Shown here piece by piece: positions 8,737 to 17,156 of a stretch of DNA of 64,000 nucleotides (position 1 is the first letter of the stretch; each line of letters opens with the position of its first letter). Origin of the DNA: an uncultured bacterium (GTDB lineage Bacteria > Cyanobacteriota > Vampirovibrionia > Gastranaerophilales > Gastranaerophilaceae); NCBI GenBank assembly GCA_949035555.1, contig CAROLD010000008.1:5678-69677 (forward strand). The letters run 5' to 3'. The position numbers and the translations under genes are program-made. The notes under the pieces were generated by a model, which made no database searches, was not told where the DNA came from, and worked only from the letters and a program-made list of their open reading frames with translations.

Positions 8737-10029
8737 CTAATTATTGCTCATTTTATGAATTTCTGAAATAAGCTCATTTATTGAACTGTCATCCTTTATA
8801 CTTTTTGCATTCATTGCATACTGCAAGGCTTGTTCTGACCTTTGCATATTATAATAAATAACTGCTCTGTTATAATCTATCAAATATTTTTCATCAACAT
8901 TTTTTGCAAGAGTTTCCGCTATTCCAAGATTTTGCAATGCATTGTCAAAATCGGACATATCAGCATACACGGAGGCTAAATTTATATAACCGGATGCAAA
9001 TTTAGGATAATCCTGAATATATTTTTTAAATTCAAGAAGTTTTTTACGGAGTCTTGCATCATCACTTCCCAAAATCAACGGTGCATAATAAAAACTCTCA
9101 CTTTTTAAATTTTTAGTATTGGAAATAGAGGGTTCAAGCCTATACAAAAGCGCCAGCGTTCTTAAATCTCGCAAGGTTAAATACTGAAACTCAGAACGAT
9201 ACCTTGCATACATATTCATATTGTTTTCATTTGTTGCATACATCAAATCTAACGGATTATTACTGTGTCCCATAATCCCCAGCGTATGTCCCAGTTCGTG
9301 CAAAGCTGTATTATAAACTTCCCGTTCTGAAAAATTTTCATGCCTTGGGTTTGTTTTATAGAATGTCAAATCCATTCTCTTTAACACTTTATCTGACAAA
9401 ATAACGGGCTCAGTGTAAGCCACAGTATATCGACAAACTCCGTCCTGACAAATATCTGATTGGATATCAGCAAATTTTATTACTATATCAGCATCTGCCC
9501 CCTGAGAGGCTCTGGTAAATTTGACAAAATTTGTACGGTTTGTCCACTGGTTTAAAGCCTTTTCTATATTTGTAATATAGTACGAAGGAACAGCATTTGG
9601 ATTTTCATAATAGACTTTGAGAGGGAAGGACCTTATATCCCAGCGTAAAATATCATTACCCTGAGCAGCATTATAAATATAATTATCTTCAACGCCGGAA
9701 AGAAGTCTCTTTCTTAGAGATACTGCCTGATATCGGGCATATTTTTTTGCTTCATCATCAATATCAGAATTGCCCATTTTAAATAACTTTTTTTGAACAG
9801 TATATGTCGGCTCCGCTTTTGACAGCGACATTACATAATAAAAACGAGCAAGAAGATGTTTTTTTGACGCAAATAGAGTCTTTTCAAACATAGGAAGAGC
9901 CTGCTCATACTTCCCGCCGTCATACAAAGCTTTAGCCTGCTTATAGTAATACGCCGCTGATAACGGAGATTTATAAAGCATTAAAATACACAGAACAATT
10001 AAAAGTACGGCAAGCAAACACTTACGCAT
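8737..10029 (-). CDS. Matrixin-like metzincin metalloprotease with TPR-like repeats, membrane-anchored or secreted
   Basis: A 430-residue protein. The N-terminal hydrophobic stretch (residues 4-25) is a signal peptide or anchor, followed by a TPR-like helix pair (AYYYKQAKALYDGGKYEQAL). The protease domain spans about 135-300. Its zinc site HELGHTLGIMGH starts at residue 244 (third His 255), and DLMYA (Met263) is the Met-turn, the metzincin signature. The domain opens with the strand FPLKVYYENP and has NIEKALNQWTNRTNFVKF, as in matrixins. Two or three further TPR-like repeats follow (about 325-425). It is the last gene of the smc-scpA-scpB operon and its start overlaps the scpB stop by 8 bases, so the two are probably translationally coupled. 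Substrate unknown. Confidence 0.88.
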   Translation of the reverse strand: MRKCLLAVLLIVLCILMLYKSPLSAAYYYKQAKALYDGGKYEQALPMFEKTLFASKKHLLARFYYVMSLSKAEPTYTVQKKLFKMGNSDIDDEAKKYARYQAVSLRKRLLSGVEDNYIYNAAQGNDILRWDIRSFPLKVYYENPNAVPSYYITNIEKALNQWTNRTNFVKFTRASQGADADIVIKFADIQSDICQDGVCRYTVAYTEPVILSDKVLKRMDLTFYKTNPRHENFSEREVYNTALHELGHTLGIMGHSNNPLDLMYATNENNMNMYARYRSEFQYLTLRDLRTLALLYRLEPSISNTKNLKSESFYYAPLILGSDDARLRKKLLEFKKYIQDYPKFASGYINLASVYADMSDFDNALQNLGIAETLAKNVDEKYLIDYNRAVIYYNMQRSEQALQYAMNAKSIKDDSSINELISEIHKMSNN

Positions 10030-10531
10030 TTGTTTTTTCCGCCAGGTCTTTTTCTAACTGCTGAGCAAGCGCTCTTGTATCACCTTTGAGTTTAAAATAT
10101 TCTGCAAATTTTGCTGTTGTTTTAATATTTATACTTCTGCCGTTTTTATCTTTGTGTTTAGATACAAGTCCTTTTTCAACCAGTTCTGCAACATGTTCAT
10201 ACGCGGCAGAACGAAGTTTTACAAGTTCGGTCTGACGGATAGGCTCTTTTAATGCTATAACCAGCAATGTTCTTAATACCGCAGGAGAAAGATCTATCGG
10301 ACAAATTTTTTCAACAATATCAGAATAGTCTTCTTTTACCTGAAGGATATATCCGTTTTCATCATCAATTTCCAGCGCACTGTCACGAGAGGAATAGTCA
10401 AAAATAAGTTCTAAAACTGCTTCTTCAACTTGTTCCGGTTCTACATCCAAATATGCGGCGATTTCATCTACCGACAAAGCTTTTGCCGTTACAAAAAGAA
10501 CCGCTTCAATTCTAGACTTCAACTGCTGCAT
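10022..10531 (-). CDS. scpB: Segregation and condensation protein B
   Basis: A winged-helix kleisin-associated subunit (169 residues) of the SMC-ScpAB condensin, needed for chromosome compaction and origin segregation. Recognisable features are LKSRIEAVLFVTAKALSVDEIA at the start, PIDLSPAVLRTLLVIALKEPIRQTELVKLRS and VAELVEKGLVSKH in the second winged helix. It is translated from within the 3' end of scpA (20-base overlap) and its end overlaps the metzincin start. It matches family length after the usual variable C-terminus. Confidence 0.92.
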   Translation of the reverse strand: MQQLKSRIEAVLFVTAKALSVDEIAAYLDVEPEQVEEAVLELIFDYSSRDSALEIDDENGYILQVKEDYSDIVEKICPIDLSPAVLRTLLVIALKEPIRQTELVKLRSAAYEHVAELVEKGLVSKHKDKNGRSINIKTTAKFAEYFKLKGDTRALAQQLEKDLAEKTNA

Positions 10532-11336
10532 CTTTTTTACCGCCTTTAACTACATATAAATCTGAATAAAACTCTTCCTGCTCAAGTTCATAATCAGTAT
10601 CGCGGCTAAGGAATAATAGAGCCAAATATGCACTGATTTTATCCATTCCGAGCATGGTTAATTCGTTCAATTCAATTTTATCTACTGTTGTGAAAATCTG
10701 CTCTAGATTATCTTTCAATTTCAGAACAGATTCTTCGATATACTCTTCGTGCGCCATTGAAACAATTTCATCAGGAGTTAATCTTGAATAGTTTCTGACA
10801 TGACGTTTTGCACGTTCGTGAGCACTTTTTAGAGAAGCTCTTTTTTCTAATTTTTCATAAAATTCCAACTGTTTAATCAAGTCTTTCAAAGTTACAACAC
10901 GATTGCGGTTAAGACGAATACTTGTTCTTCTTTGAAGAGCTTCGTCAAAACTCACTACATTACTGGTTGGTATAAACTCAGAATCCTCTGGATATTCAAC
11001 AATAAATCCGTCATCATCATAGATAACATCATCCTGCGGTTCATCTTTAAAATCTTCAAGTGAAAGACCGGCGAGAACATTTGACTGCAATCTGCATAAA
11101 ATCGATGCAAACAACAAGGTACGGCTTGCTACTCTAAGGTTCAAAGATTTTAATTCAATCATTCTTTGAAGATATTTTTCCGTAACATCAAGAATATCAA
11201 TATGCCACGGATCAATTTTACCCTGCTTTGCCATATCAACAAGAATTCCAATACCATCGTTGGCATCAAATTCATTGAGATTACCATATATAGAAGATTC
11301 TAAATCTTCGGCATTTATAAGATTATTATTCATCAT
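10512..11336 (-). CDS. scpA: Segregation and condensation protein A (kleisin)
   Basis: The kleisin subunit (274 residues) that bridges the SMC head domains. The N-terminal helix region has GIGILVDMAKQGKIDPWHIDILDVTEKYLQ, typical of ScpA (L-x-L-I-x-x-x-x-x-D-I-x-D-I pattern), then SRTLLFASILCRLQSN. The C-terminal winged helix ends with ISAYLALLFLSRD, FYSDLYVVKGG. An acidic linker lies between (about 90-125). The start, ATG ATG, overlaps the end of smc by 11 bases. Order smc-scpA-scpB places all condensin subunits in one transcript. Confidence 0.92.
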   Translation of the reverse strand: MMNNNLINAEDLESSIYGNLNEFDANDGIGILVDMAKQGKIDPWHIDILDVTEKYLQRMIELKSLNLRVASRTLLFASILCRLQSNVLAGLSLEDFKDEPQDDVIYDDDGFIVEYPEDSEFIPTSNVVSFDEALQRRTSIRLNRNRVVTLKDLIKQLEFYEKLEKRASLKSAHERAKRHVRNYSRLTPDEIVSMAHEEYIEESVLKLKDNLEQIFTTVDKIELNELTMLGMDKISAYLALLFLSRDTDYELEQEEFYSDLYVVKGGKKDAAVEV

Positions 11337-14300
11337 TGTCTTCTCTTAGTTTTACACCTGTAACTTTTGTTTTGCCTTTTTCTTTTTGTGTTACACCAAT
11401 TGTTCTGTTAGCAGCTTCAATCATTGGACGACGGTGACTTACTACAATAAACTGAGTATCTGATGATTGTTTTTTAACCATATCAGCAATTCTCTCAACA
11501 TTCATCGTATCTAAGCTTGCGTCAACCTCATCCAGCGCATAGAACGGTGCAGGTAAATATTTTTGAATTGAAAATACAAGCGCGAGCGCAGTGAGCGCTT
11601 TTTCTCCGCCTGACAGGGCGCCGAGTTTGTTGTTTGTTGTTTTATCTCTCGGTTTTGCTTCAATTGTCATGCCGGCAGAAAGCGGGTCATTTTCATTTTC
11701 CAGAATAAGTCTTCCTTCACCTTCGGACAATTGATGATAAATATCTTTAAAGTTTTCATTTATAGAGGTGAAAGTTGTCATAAATGCTTCTTTTTTCTGC
11801 TGTTCAAACCCGTTCATTTTATCTAAAATTGATTGTCTTTCGGTTGATAAGGTGCGGATTTGGGTGTCTAATTCTTCTTTTCTTGCGGCTTTTTCTTCGT
11901 AAGATACGATTGCGCGCATATTTACGTCGCCAAGTTCCTGCATTCTCTTATCAAGTCTTTGAATTTTTGCATTCAACTCATCAATTGAAATTTGAACAGG
12001 TTCAAGTTTTTCTACATCAACTCCTGCATTTTCCAAAACCTCAGAAGCTTCTTTTAATTGAGGTTCCAGCTCACGGCGGCGGGCTTTGAAAGATTCAATC
12101 TGCTCGTTAATTCTGTCTATTTCGGATGCCTTTACCGCACTGTTTGTCTGTAATTCAACCAGACTGTTGTGAATTTCTTCTTTCTGTTTCACAAGTTCTC
12201 CGATTTTTTCATCAATTACAGCAATTTTATCAGATAGGGTATTTAATTGTTCCTCTAATTGAACGATTTCTACCTTATAAGTCTCCTTGTCTTTTTCAAG
12301 CGATTCGTTGTTTTTAGTGGTGTTTTTTATGTCATCCTGTTTAGAAGTAATTAATTGTTCATTAAACTTGATAGTATTTTCAAAACCTTGAATTTCACTG
12401 TTCACATTCATTAGATTACTGTTTAATCTGCGAATTTCGTCTTCAATCCCCTGTGTTTTTTCTTTCAAATCTTTTAAGTCTTTATCATTTAACAGACTGT
12501 CAAGTTCTGCAAGTTTGTCTTGAGACTGTTGAATTTGGTCTGCAAGCTCAACACGTTTAAGTTCAATCTTATCCAATTCGTTATTTAGCTGTTCGATTTT
12601 AGGCTCATTTTCAGCAACAAGAGTTTTCTTAGCTTCAAGAAGGTTTTGACTGTTTTCAAATTGAGAAGTCATATTTGAAAGCTCAATCTTTGCTTTTGAA
12701 TACTCGGTAGATGATGAAGAGTAAGAAACTCTTATTCTATCGAGTTTATCTTCTAATTCTCTGCGTCTTGCAACAGCATCGTCATACTTTTTCTGAAGTT
12801 CATCAAGTTTTGCTTTTGCGCGTTCAAGTTCCTTGTCGTCGCTCTGTCCGAACCCAAACATTGATTTCTTCACGTAACCGCCTGTGATTGCAGATGATTT
12901 TTCATACAGTTTGCCGTCAAGAGTAACCATACGATATTTGCCCATCAATTGTTCAGCAGCATCTGTGTCTTCAACAATCAAGGTATCACCGACTGCATAG
13001 AAAAATGCATCCAGATACATATCGTCAAAATCAACAAGATTTATTGCAAAATCAATTACACCTCTATTTTTCGGAAGCTGCAACTTACCCGGAGCCTTTT
13101 TAATTTTGCTCAACGGAATGAATGTTGCGCGTCCTGATTTTGAAGAGTTTAAAAGCTCCATAGCAACATACGCAGCATGCGGGTCATCTACAACAATATG
13201 TGCAAGTCTTCCCCCGAATGCAACATCTAATGCAAGCGAATATTCTTCATCAACTGTACCCAACTGCATTAATGGAGCATGAACCCCTTCTAAGTTTGCA
13301 TTCATAACCGCATTTATGGGCAGGCTTGAACCTGATGATGACATAGCTCTTCTTTGTGCTTCCATATCTGAAAACTTACGATAAGCCGCTCTTACGTCAT
13401 GATCAAAATGTTCGATTGAAGTTTTTGCATCGTCCAGATCCTTCATTGTTTTGGTTTGAATTTCTTTCAATTCATCCATTTCCTTTTTTAAATCGGAAAC
13501 TTGCAATTCTTTCAAAGATTTATTATCTCCGAAGTTTGATTTTGCCTGTTCAGCATTTTCTATGAAGGTTTTTGCATCTTCTACTTCTTTTTTTAAGTTT
13601 TTCAGTTCATTCTCTTTTGGAAGAGATGTTTTTAAAAGTTCATTATCTTTATCTTTTAAGGCATCCAGCCCGCGGGATACATCGTTTCGCTCCTGAATGT
13701 ATTTATCCGCAGTTGAACTTAGACCTGAAATATCTGCAAGCTTTTTTGCAAGCTCATCTTTTTTATCTTTAAGCTGAGTTTCAATAATACCGATTTTATC
13801 GTGCGAAAGCTTGATATTAAGTCTTTCGTCTTCAATTTTCTTTTTGTAAGATTCTATACCGTTTTTTGCATTTTCAATTGCCTGCAGCCCTTTTTGAATT
13901 TGAGTTTGAGAATAATCAATTGCATTTTTCTTGGTTTGAATACGCGCAGAAAGATCGCTTTGCGCATCTTTTAATTTGTTGCGCTCATCTTCACCCTGTT
14001 CTTTTAATTTTGCATCAAGCTCTTTATATTTTTCGTTAATCAGTTTAATTTTTTCATCCAAATCTTTTTTGTTAAGCTGTTCTTCTTTAAGTTTTTTGTT
14101 AGATTGGAGAATATTGTCATGCGCAAGCTCTAAATTCCTGCGCAAATCAAAGAATTTAACAGTGCTGATTTGAGATTCAAGCCCTGATTTTTCTTCTTGA
14201 AGCTTTTTATATTTGAGAGCAACCTCTCTTTCTGCTTTTAATTGTTCTAGAGTTTTTTCAACTTCGGACAGAATTAAAGAAGCGGCTTCGACACGCTGTT

Positions 14301-14835
14301 CTACAGTTTTTAATTCACCTGTTGCCTGATCTATTCTTCTGTCAAAATCTGCAACTCCGGCAATTTCGTCAATAATTCCGCGGCGAACCTTAGAAGAACA
14401 CATTACAATACTGTTCACGTCGCCCTGCATCATTACATTATAGCTGTTTGGAGTGATATTATATTTTTCCAGAATTCCTCTAATATTTGTCAGAGTATCG
14501 ACTTTATCATTAAGGTAATAAGTACTTGCATAACCCTGATTAGTTTTTTTAATCCTTCTGCCGACAGATAATTCCCCAATACCATCAACATCACCAAAGG
14601 TAACTTTTACCATTGCTTCATTTTTATTGTTAAATGTTGTAATAAAATCCGACAAATTTTCAATACGCAAAGCACTGCCCGTTCTCAAGCCCAGCGCAAA
14701 CATAACACTGTCAATAATATTACTTTTTCCTGACCCGTTTGGTCCGGAGACAGTGGTAAAACCTTTCAAAAGGGGGATCTCTGATTTATTTGCAAATGAT
14801 TTAAAATTATCTATTTCTAACTGTTTTATGTACAT
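11326..14835 (-). CDS. smc: Chromosome segregation ATPase SMC
   Basis: Full-length SMC (1169 residues). Walker A GPNGSGKSNIID is near residue 33. Long coiled coils lie at about 165-490 and 680-1010. The hinge is in the middle (INAVMNANLEGVHAPLMQLG through GRATFIPLSKI), and the C-terminal head has the signature LSGGEKALTALAL and Walker B YALDEVDASLD. It dimerises at the hinge and, with ScpA and ScpB, extrudes DNA loops. The frame could begin at a TTG at 14847, but the ATG at 14835 (MYIKQLEIDNFKSF) matches the family start. It is the first gene of the operon smc-scpA-scpB-metzincin. Confidence 0.97.
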   Translation of the reverse strand: MYIKQLEIDNFKSFANKSEIPLLKGFTTVSGPNGSGKSNIIDSVMFALGLRTGSALRIENLSDFITTFNNKNEAMVKVTFGDVDGIGELSVGRRIKKTNQGYASTYYLNDKVDTLTNIRGILEKYNITPNSYNVMMQGDVNSIVMCSSKVRRGIIDEIAGVADFDRRIDQATGELKTVEQRVEAASLILSEVEKTLEQLKAEREVALKYKKLQEEKSGLESQISTVKFFDLRRNLELAHDNILQSNKKLKEEQLNKKDLDEKIKLINEKYKELDAKLKEQGEDERNKLKDAQSDLSARIQTKKNAIDYSQTQIQKGLQAIENAKNGIESYKKKIEDERLNIKLSHDKIGIIETQLKDKKDELAKKLADISGLSSTADKYIQERNDVSRGLDALKDKDNELLKTSLPKENELKNLKKEVEDAKTFIENAEQAKSNFGDNKSLKELQVSDLKKEMDELKEIQTKTMKDLDDAKTSIEHFDHDVRAAYRKFSDMEAQRRAMSSSGSSLPINAVMNANLEGVHAPLMQLGTVDEEYSLALDVAFGGRLAHIVVDDPHAAYVAMELLNSSKSGRATFIPLSKIKKAPGKLQLPKNRGVIDFAINLVDFDDMYLDAFFYAVGDTLIVEDTDAAEQLMGKYRMVTLDGKLYEKSSAITGGYVKKSMFGFGQSDDKELERAKAKLDELQKKYDDAVARRRELEDKLDRIRVSYSSSSTEYSKAKIELSNMTSQFENSQNLLEAKKTLVAENEPKIEQLNNELDKIELKRVELADQIQQSQDKLAELDSLLNDKDLKDLKEKTQGIEDEIRRLNSNLMNVNSEIQGFENTIKFNEQLITSKQDDIKNTTKNNESLEKDKETYKVEIVQLEEQLNTLSDKIAVIDEKIGELVKQKEEIHNSLVELQTNSAVKASEIDRINEQIESFKARRRELEPQLKEASEVLENAGVDVEKLEPVQISIDELNAKIQRLDKRMQELGDVNMRAIVSYEEKAARKEELDTQIRTLSTERQSILDKMNGFEQQKKEAFMTTFTSINENFKDIYHQLSEGEGRLILENENDPLSAGMTIEAKPRDKTTNNKLGALSGGEKALTALALVFSIQKYLPAPFYALDEVDASLDTMNVERIADMVKKQSSDTQFIVVSHRRPMIEAANRTIGVTQKEKGKTKVTGVKLREDNDE

Positions 14836-14916
14836 ATTTCTACCCAAGTATAGCGTATGTACTAATTATGACAGCATTAAATAGGTCATGTCAAAAATAT
14901 TTAATATTATTTACAA

Positions 14917-16086
14917 TTAATTCTCTTGGTACTCTTTTGCATAAGCCGGGTTAACAGCAAGCCATTTAAATGTTTGAGCATCAACTTCCGGAATATCAAT
15001 GACAAAAGTTCCGCCGTAACGCCCTCTTGAAAATACAAGGTAACCTTCTTTTGCTAAGTTATGAAAAGCTTTTCTAATTGTATTCGGGCTTAAATCAAGC
15101 TGATTTGCAAGCTCTTGAATTGAAGGTAATTTATCACCGATTTCATAATCTTGAGCAATCATTTTCTTTATATGATTTTGTGTTTTTTCATAATGATAAA
15201 AAGCAGTTTCCTGAGCTGAAGCAAATATTGAAGTCTCAGGCTTAAATGATGAAACCTTATCTCCCGGCAGTTTAACTACTGACGTTCCGTATCTTCCTCT
15301 GCGAGCAAGCAATATACCACGGTCGATAAGAACTTTCAGGGCATCATGAACGGTTTTTACACTTGCTTTTAGTGCATTTGCAAGAGCGGCATGAGAAGGC
15401 ATTTTATCTCCGACTTTCAAATTCTCGGTAATATATGACTCTAAATCTCGGACTACAATGTCTACGAGAGTTTCAGCCGCTTGTGAATTAGTAATATTTT
15501 TTATTTCGAAATCTTCGGTCAACAAAGTCCAGCCCTGTTCTTTGCCGTTTTTATTAAAATGCATAATTATACCTTGATTTTCAAGATAATCCAGAGCCAT
15601 TCTGGTTGTATTAGGAGAATACCCTGTAATTGTTGCAAGAGTTCTTGATGATGGCAGAGTCGCTCCCTTTTTAAAGCCGTCAGTCTGAAGATATCTTTTT
15701 ATAGCTTCTGCGGCTAATTCACGCTTTGAAGTAAGTTTTCTAACCTTTGACACAGGTGCTTTGTAATCACGTACAAGTGTTCCTACACATTGTTTTGATT
15801 CTACATATCCCCAGTCTTCCAGCTGCCTGAAGGCATTTTGCATGGTTCCTATACTCACTCCAAGCAAATACGCAAAATCTGCCTTTGATGGAATAATATT
15901 ACTTATCTCAATTTTCCCGGATTTTAAATCCTTTTCTATCCATTTTGAAAGCCATCTGGCAATTGCAACAGCTTTTGATTCTGAAATATTTTTTAAATCA
16001 GGAAGCTCCATCTCTATATCTAAAATATCAATAGCTGTTAACCGTGATTTTTGAGGATATATATACTTTTCATTTTTTGCGTTCAT
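14917..16086 (-). CDS. Regulator built from four tandem GntR-type winged-helix domains
   Basis: A 389-residue protein that divides into four copies of a GntR-like winged helix, at about 39-106, 121-190, 206-272 and 295-364. Each copy has the pattern P-S-x-x-x-L-A-x-x-x-x-x-S-x-x-T-x-x-x-A-x-x-x-L followed by a wing with G-x-x-x-x-G. Examples are ATLPSSRTLATITGYSPNTT in copy 2, DKMPSHAALANALKASVKT in copy 3 and DKLPSIQELANQLDLSPNTI in copy 4. Copies 3 and 4 keep the wing RGRYG. No ligand-binding (FadR, HutC or aminotransferase) domain is present, which is unusual because GntR proteins normally have one DNA-binding domain plus an effector domain. It is likely a DNA-binding protein with an extended or multi-site operator. 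It is probably a single gene: a hairpin precedes it and smc follows after about 80 bases. Confidence 0.85.
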   Translation of the reverse strand: MNAKNEKYIYPQKSRLTAIDILDIEMELPDLKNISESKAVAIARWLSKWIEKDLKSGKIEISNIIPSKADFAYLLGVSIGTMQNAFRQLEDWGYVESKQCVGTLVRDYKAPVSKVRKLTSKRELAAEAIKRYLQTDGFKKGATLPSSRTLATITGYSPNTTRMALDYLENQGIIMHFNKNGKEQGWTLLTEDFEIKNITNSQAAETLVDIVVRDLESYITENLKVGDKMPSHAALANALKASVKTVHDALKVLIDRGILLARRGRYGTSVVKLPGDKVSSFKPETSIFASAQETAFYHYEKTQNHIKKMIAQDYEIGDKLPSIQELANQLDLSPNTIRKAFHNLAKEGYLVFSRGRYGGTFVIDIPEVDAQTFKWLAVNPAYAKEYQEN

Positions 16087-16128
16087 ATCTTTCTACCTGC
16101 TTTCATTTTTTAATAATATACTATGTGT

Positions 16129-16154
16129 AAAAAAACAGCAAGATATTTTTTGCT
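16129..16154 (-). terminator. Weak intrinsic terminator after dus
   Basis: Read on the minus strand, AGCAA and TTGCT flank an eight-base loop and are followed by GTTTTTTT, downstream of the dus stop. The stem is short (5 base pairs). Confidence 0.5.
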
Positions 16155-16181
16155 AATATTTATAGTTTTATTACGAAAAAA

Positions 16182-17156
16182 TTAAACATATTGCAGATTT
16201 TCATTTTTAATATATTCAATATATTCAAGAATTTTACTGTAATCTTCTTCCATTACCATTACACCTCTTATCTTTGAGGCATTTCTAATCCCTGCAATAT
16301 AGTATGGATAAAACTTTCTAAAAAACTTAATTCCAACATTTTCTCCGCGAAGTTTAATTTCTTCATCGAGATGAACTTTCATCATGTCAAGTTTATCTAT
16401 AATTGTAGGTTCAGATATTTTTTCTCCTGTTCTAAGATAGGTTTCTATACGTGCAATAAGTGTCGGATCTCCTAAAATCCCTCTGCCTATAGCTATACCA
16501 TCAGCTTTACTCTGTTCAAGACATTGCTCAGCTGTTTCTATTGAGGTTACATCTCCATTGGCAAAAACAGGAATATCTACATTTTCCTTAAGAGTTCGAA
16601 TTTTCTCCCAATCTGCTTTTCCTGCATAAAACTGAGAACGTGTTCGGGCATGAATAGTTATGAACTGCGCACCTGCTTCCTGCATTTGTTGTCCAAATTC
16701 AACATAATTCATCTCATCTGCGGTGTATCCCAGACGAAATTTAACGCTTACCGGCTTATCTGTACCGTCTTTTACAGCCTTTACCAAATCTGCCGCAAGA
16801 GAAGGATTACGCATCAAAGCTGAGCCGTCCTGCCCCTTAACAACTTTATTTACAGGACATCCCATATTTATGTCAAGCATATCTGCAAACTGAGATAAAT
16901 ACTCCGAAGAATATTTCATCAAATGAGGTTTATGACCGCAAATTTGATAAACTATCGGATGATGATTTTCATCAAGCTTTGTTATCTCCGTTTGAATATT
17001 TTGTGCCAGAAATTCTGAACTTATCATCTCGGTTGTAAGAAGACAATTCTTTGAATATTTTCTAACCAAACTTCTTAAAACATAGTCAGTGATACCTGCC
17101 ATTGGGGCAAGTGATACTTTGCTTTGTATAAGATGTTGTACTGTACTATTTTGCAT
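16182..17156 (-). CDS. dus: tRNA-dihydrouridine synthase (DusB-like)
   Basis: FMN enzyme that reduces uridine to dihydrouridine in the tRNA D-loop. At 324 residues it is standard length. The TIM-barrel shows SLAPMAGITDYVLRSL, DINMGCPVNKV (the Cys is the catalytic proton donor), SVKFRLGY, ITIHARTRSQFYAG and the FMN phosphate loop GIAIGRGILGDP. Its ATG lies inside the stop region of the upstream TPR gene (11-base overlap) without a clear ribosome-binding site, which suggests translational coupling. The exact subtype is not certain from the sequence. Confidence 0.93.
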   Translation of the reverse strand: MQNSTVQHLIQSKVSLAPMAGITDYVLRSLVRKYSKNCLLTTEMISSEFLAQNIQTEITKLDENHHPIVYQICGHKPHLMKYSSEYLSQFADMLDINMGCPVNKVVKGQDGSALMRNPSLAADLVKAVKDGTDKPVSVKFRLGYTADEMNYVEFGQQMQEAGAQFITIHARTRSQFYAGKADWEKIRTLKENVDIPVFANGDVTSIETAEQCLEQSKADGIAIGRGILGDPTLIARIETYLRTGEKISEPTIIDKLDMMKVHLDEEIKLRGENVGIKFFRKFYPYYIAGIRNASKIRGVMVMEEDYSKILEYIEYIKNENLQYV

